The notes beneath the pieces are model-generated. The model worked only from the letters and a program-made list of their open reading frames with translations, made no database searches and was not told the DNA's origin. Shown here piece by piece: positions 62,639 to 64,000 of a DNA stretch of 64,000 nucleotides. The DNA is taken from contig NZ_RCDC01000007.1 of NCBI RefSeq assembly GCF_003651185.1, positions 310,001 to 374,000 of the forward strand, given 5' to 3'. Numbering within the stretch: the stretch's first letter is position 1; the number at the start of each line of letters is the position of its first letter. The stretch is from Stenotrophomonas rhizophila. Lineage in GTDB: Bacteria; Pseudomonadota; Gammaproteobacteria; Xanthomonadales; Xanthomonadaceae. Position numbers and translations under genes: made by a program.

Positions 62639-63496
62639 ATGCGTAGCAAGCTGTTCGTCCCCGGCGCCCGGCCGGAATTGTTCGACAAGGCCATGGCCGG
62701 CGAGGCCGATGCGCTCTCGTTCGACCTGGAAGATTCGGTGCCCGAGGCCGGCAAGGCCCAGGCCCGCGACCAGGTCGCCGGCTTCCTGCGCCGCGTTCAG
62801 GGCGGCGCCGGTGACAAGCAGTTGATCGTGCGCAGCAACGGGACGGACAGCGCCCATTTCGGCGCGGACCTGGATGCGGTGGCGCTCCCCGGTGTGGACT
62901 TGCTCAACCTGCCCAAGATTGAATCGGTGGCTCAGCTGCTGGCGGCCATCGCCCGGCTGGAACGGGCTGAGCAGCGCAACGGCGTGACGCGCCCGATCGG
63001 GCTGCTGATCAACATCGAAACCCCCAAGGCCCTGCGCATCGCCGCCGAACTGGCCGGCGCGCACCCGCGCGTGGCCGGAGTGCAGTTGGGGCTGGGTGAC
63101 CTGTTTTCGCCCAATGGCATCGACCGGGAGCCGAGCAACGTGCATGCCACGCTGTTCGCGCTGCGGTTGGCGGCCGCCGAAGCCCAGGTGTTCGCCTGCG
63201 ACGGTGCGTTTCCGGACGTGGCCGACAGCGACGGTTTCCTGGCCGAGGCGCAGATGGCCCGGCAGTTGGGCTTCATCGGCAAAAGCTGCATCCACCCGCG
63301 CCAGGTTGCCCTGGCCAACGCCACCTTCAGCGTGCCGCCGGCGATGCTCGCGGAGGCGCAGCGGATTGTTGCCGCCGCCGCCGGTGCCGAAGGGCAGGGA
63401 CACGGCGCGTTCCTGTTTGAAGGCCGGATGATCGACCTGCCGTACCTGCGCCGTGCTCAAGCCCTGCTGGCCGCATCTTCTCCCCCGCTTGCCTGA
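62639..63496 (+). CDS. Citrate lyase beta-like CoA-ester lyase
   Basis: Protein of 285 residues, HpcH/HpaI aldolase-citrate lyase beta fold. RSKLFVPGARPELFDKAMAGEADALSFDLEDSVPEAGK is the standard N-terminus, with Glu and Asp in the metal site (DLEDSVP). INIETPKAL, LGLGDLFSPNGI (with Asp) and IGKSCIHPRQ are further conserved blocks. It probably cleaves or forms a CoA thioester such as malyl- or citramalyl-CoA; the partner citrate lyase subunits are not adjacent, so a CitE-like stand-alone enzyme is likely. Confidence 0.9.
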   Translation: MRSKLFVPGARPELFDKAMAGEADALSFDLEDSVPEAGKAQARDQVAGFLRRVQGGAGDKQLIVRSNGTDSAHFGADLDAVALPGVDLLNLPKIESVAQLLAAIARLERAEQRNGVTRPIGLLINIETPKALRIAAELAGAHPRVAGVQLGLGDLFSPNGIDREPSNVHATLFALRLAAAEAQVFACDGAFPDVADSDGFLAEAQMARQLGFIGKSCIHPRQVALANATFSVPPAMLAEAQRIVAAAAGAEGQGHGAFLFEGRMIDLPYLRRAQALLAASSPPLA

Positions 63497-63581
63497 TTGC
63501 GGTATCGGGATGCATCGACCACTGTCTCCTACCTGCGCTCTTGCCGGCTTCGGCGTTGCCGCACTTCTTCCGGGTAATTTC

Positions 63582-64000
63582 ATGCACAAGCCTGCACCGT
63601 CCGCGTTCCTCTCCACTGTGCTCCGGCGCTGCGCGCGCAGCGTGCGGCTGGTTGCCGCCGCTGTCCTGCTTGCCGGCAGTGGCGCCGTGGCCGCCGAGAG
63701 CCTGACCACGGTGGCGGCCGGCAACCTGCCGGCACTGCCGGCGCAGATTGCGCCGGGCGGGCTGGTACATGTGGACGGGCGCCTGGTGGCACTCAGCCGT
63801 GACGGTGCCTGGGAGCTGCGCGCCGACAACAAGGCGTGGGAGGCGTTGGCGGCGCCGGCCGCAGGGCAGCTCGGCGGGCTTGAGGGCAGCGTCAGCGCAG
63901 CCGGGCGCACCTATCTGTTGCAGGGCCGGGATGCGCTCGGCGACCGCCTCCAGCCGGTGGTCCTGAACAACGGCGCGCTGGTGTTCGGCGCGGCCATTGC
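63582..64000 (+). CDS. Secreted protein, unknown (partial)
   Basis: Open to the right edge, 139 residues visible, starting MHKPAPSAFLSTVLRRCARSVRLVAAAVLLAGSGAVAAE, a signal peptide with cleavage after AVA/AE. The mature part (LTTVAAGNLPALPAQIAPGGLVHVDGRLVALSRDGAWELRADNKAWEALAAP) has the pattern of a beta-propeller or kelch-like repeat protein, but the family is not certain. It lies 85 bases after the CoA-ester lyase on the same strand. The C-terminus is missing. Confidence 0.65.
   Translation, partial: MHKPAPSAFLSTVLRRCARSVRLVAAAVLLAGSGAVAAESLTTVAAGNLPALPAQIAPGGLVHVDGRLVALSRDGAWELRADNKAWEALAAPAAGQLGGLEGSVSAAGRTYLLQGRDALGDRLQPVVLNNGALVFGAAI

Overview
The window is high-GC, gene-dense proteobacterial chromosome. 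It most likely comes from a Stenotrophomonas or close Xanthomonadaceae relative. Three things support this: the murJ-ribF-ileS-lspA-ispH gene order, a gene of the type annotated 'pathogenicity-like protein' in Xanthomonas and Stenotrophomonas, and many small palindromes with a GTAG head (core GCCGGCC-N3-GGCCGGC) that match the SMAG/REP-type repeats known from Stenotrophomonas. No prophage, insertion sequence, CRISPR array or rRNA operon is visible. The assignment rests on reading the sequence by eye; no database search was run.

Layout. 1-4.6 kb: an ECF-like sigma factor with a membrane-spanning C-terminal extension (cut by the left edge), a small membrane-anchored protein coupled to tesB, an enoyl-CoA hydratase-family protein, a divergent periplasmic copper chaperone, and a hotdog thioesterase coupled to uvrA. 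7.8-17.2 kb: housekeeping genes rplU-rpmA-obgE, rpsT on the opposite strand, then murJ and the overlapping ribF-ileS-lspA-ispH run. 17.4-21.2 kb: a secreted M61 peptidase, a periplasmic trehalase and tRNA-Thr(CGT). 21.3-26.2 kb: a TetR-adaptor-RND efflux operon with two tandem TetR-type palindromes. 26.2-28.3 kb: an RsbQ-like alpha/beta hydrolase overlapping a PAS-GGDEF diguanylate cyclase. 28.4-32 kb: a small membrane protein, ldhA and an SGNH-domain acyltransferase. 32.3-36.3 kb: the cyoABCD quinol oxidase operon, whose CyoA has a His-rich tail. 36.5-40 kb: an MHYT-GGDEF-EAL protein and radA. 40.2-44.4 kb: a divergent Hsp90-like ATPase followed by a large helical-repeat protein.

44.5-51.5 kb: ypjD, ffh, a nitronate-monooxygenase-like protein, a class IV aminotransferase fold protein, then rpsP-rimM-trmD-rplS and a small membrane protein. 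51.5-57 kb: a MATE transporter, a small lipoprotein overlapping hslR, katG with an OxyR-type site upstream, and a DUF937 protein. 57-64 kb: mutS, a serine beta-lactamase-fold hydrolase divergent from a winged-helix regulator, an orphan barstar-like protein, a citrate-lyase-beta-like CoA-ester lyase, and a secreted protein cut by the right edge.

The most interesting parts are the two-gene RsbQ-like/PAS-GGDEF module (possible small-molecule control of c-di-GMP synthesis), the Hsp90-like/repeat-protein pair, the membrane-tethered sigma factor, and the operator architecture in front of tetR, katG and the winged-helix regulator. Many genes on the same strand overlap by 1-4 bases (ATGA, GTGA or TAATG junctions), which marks probable translational coupling.
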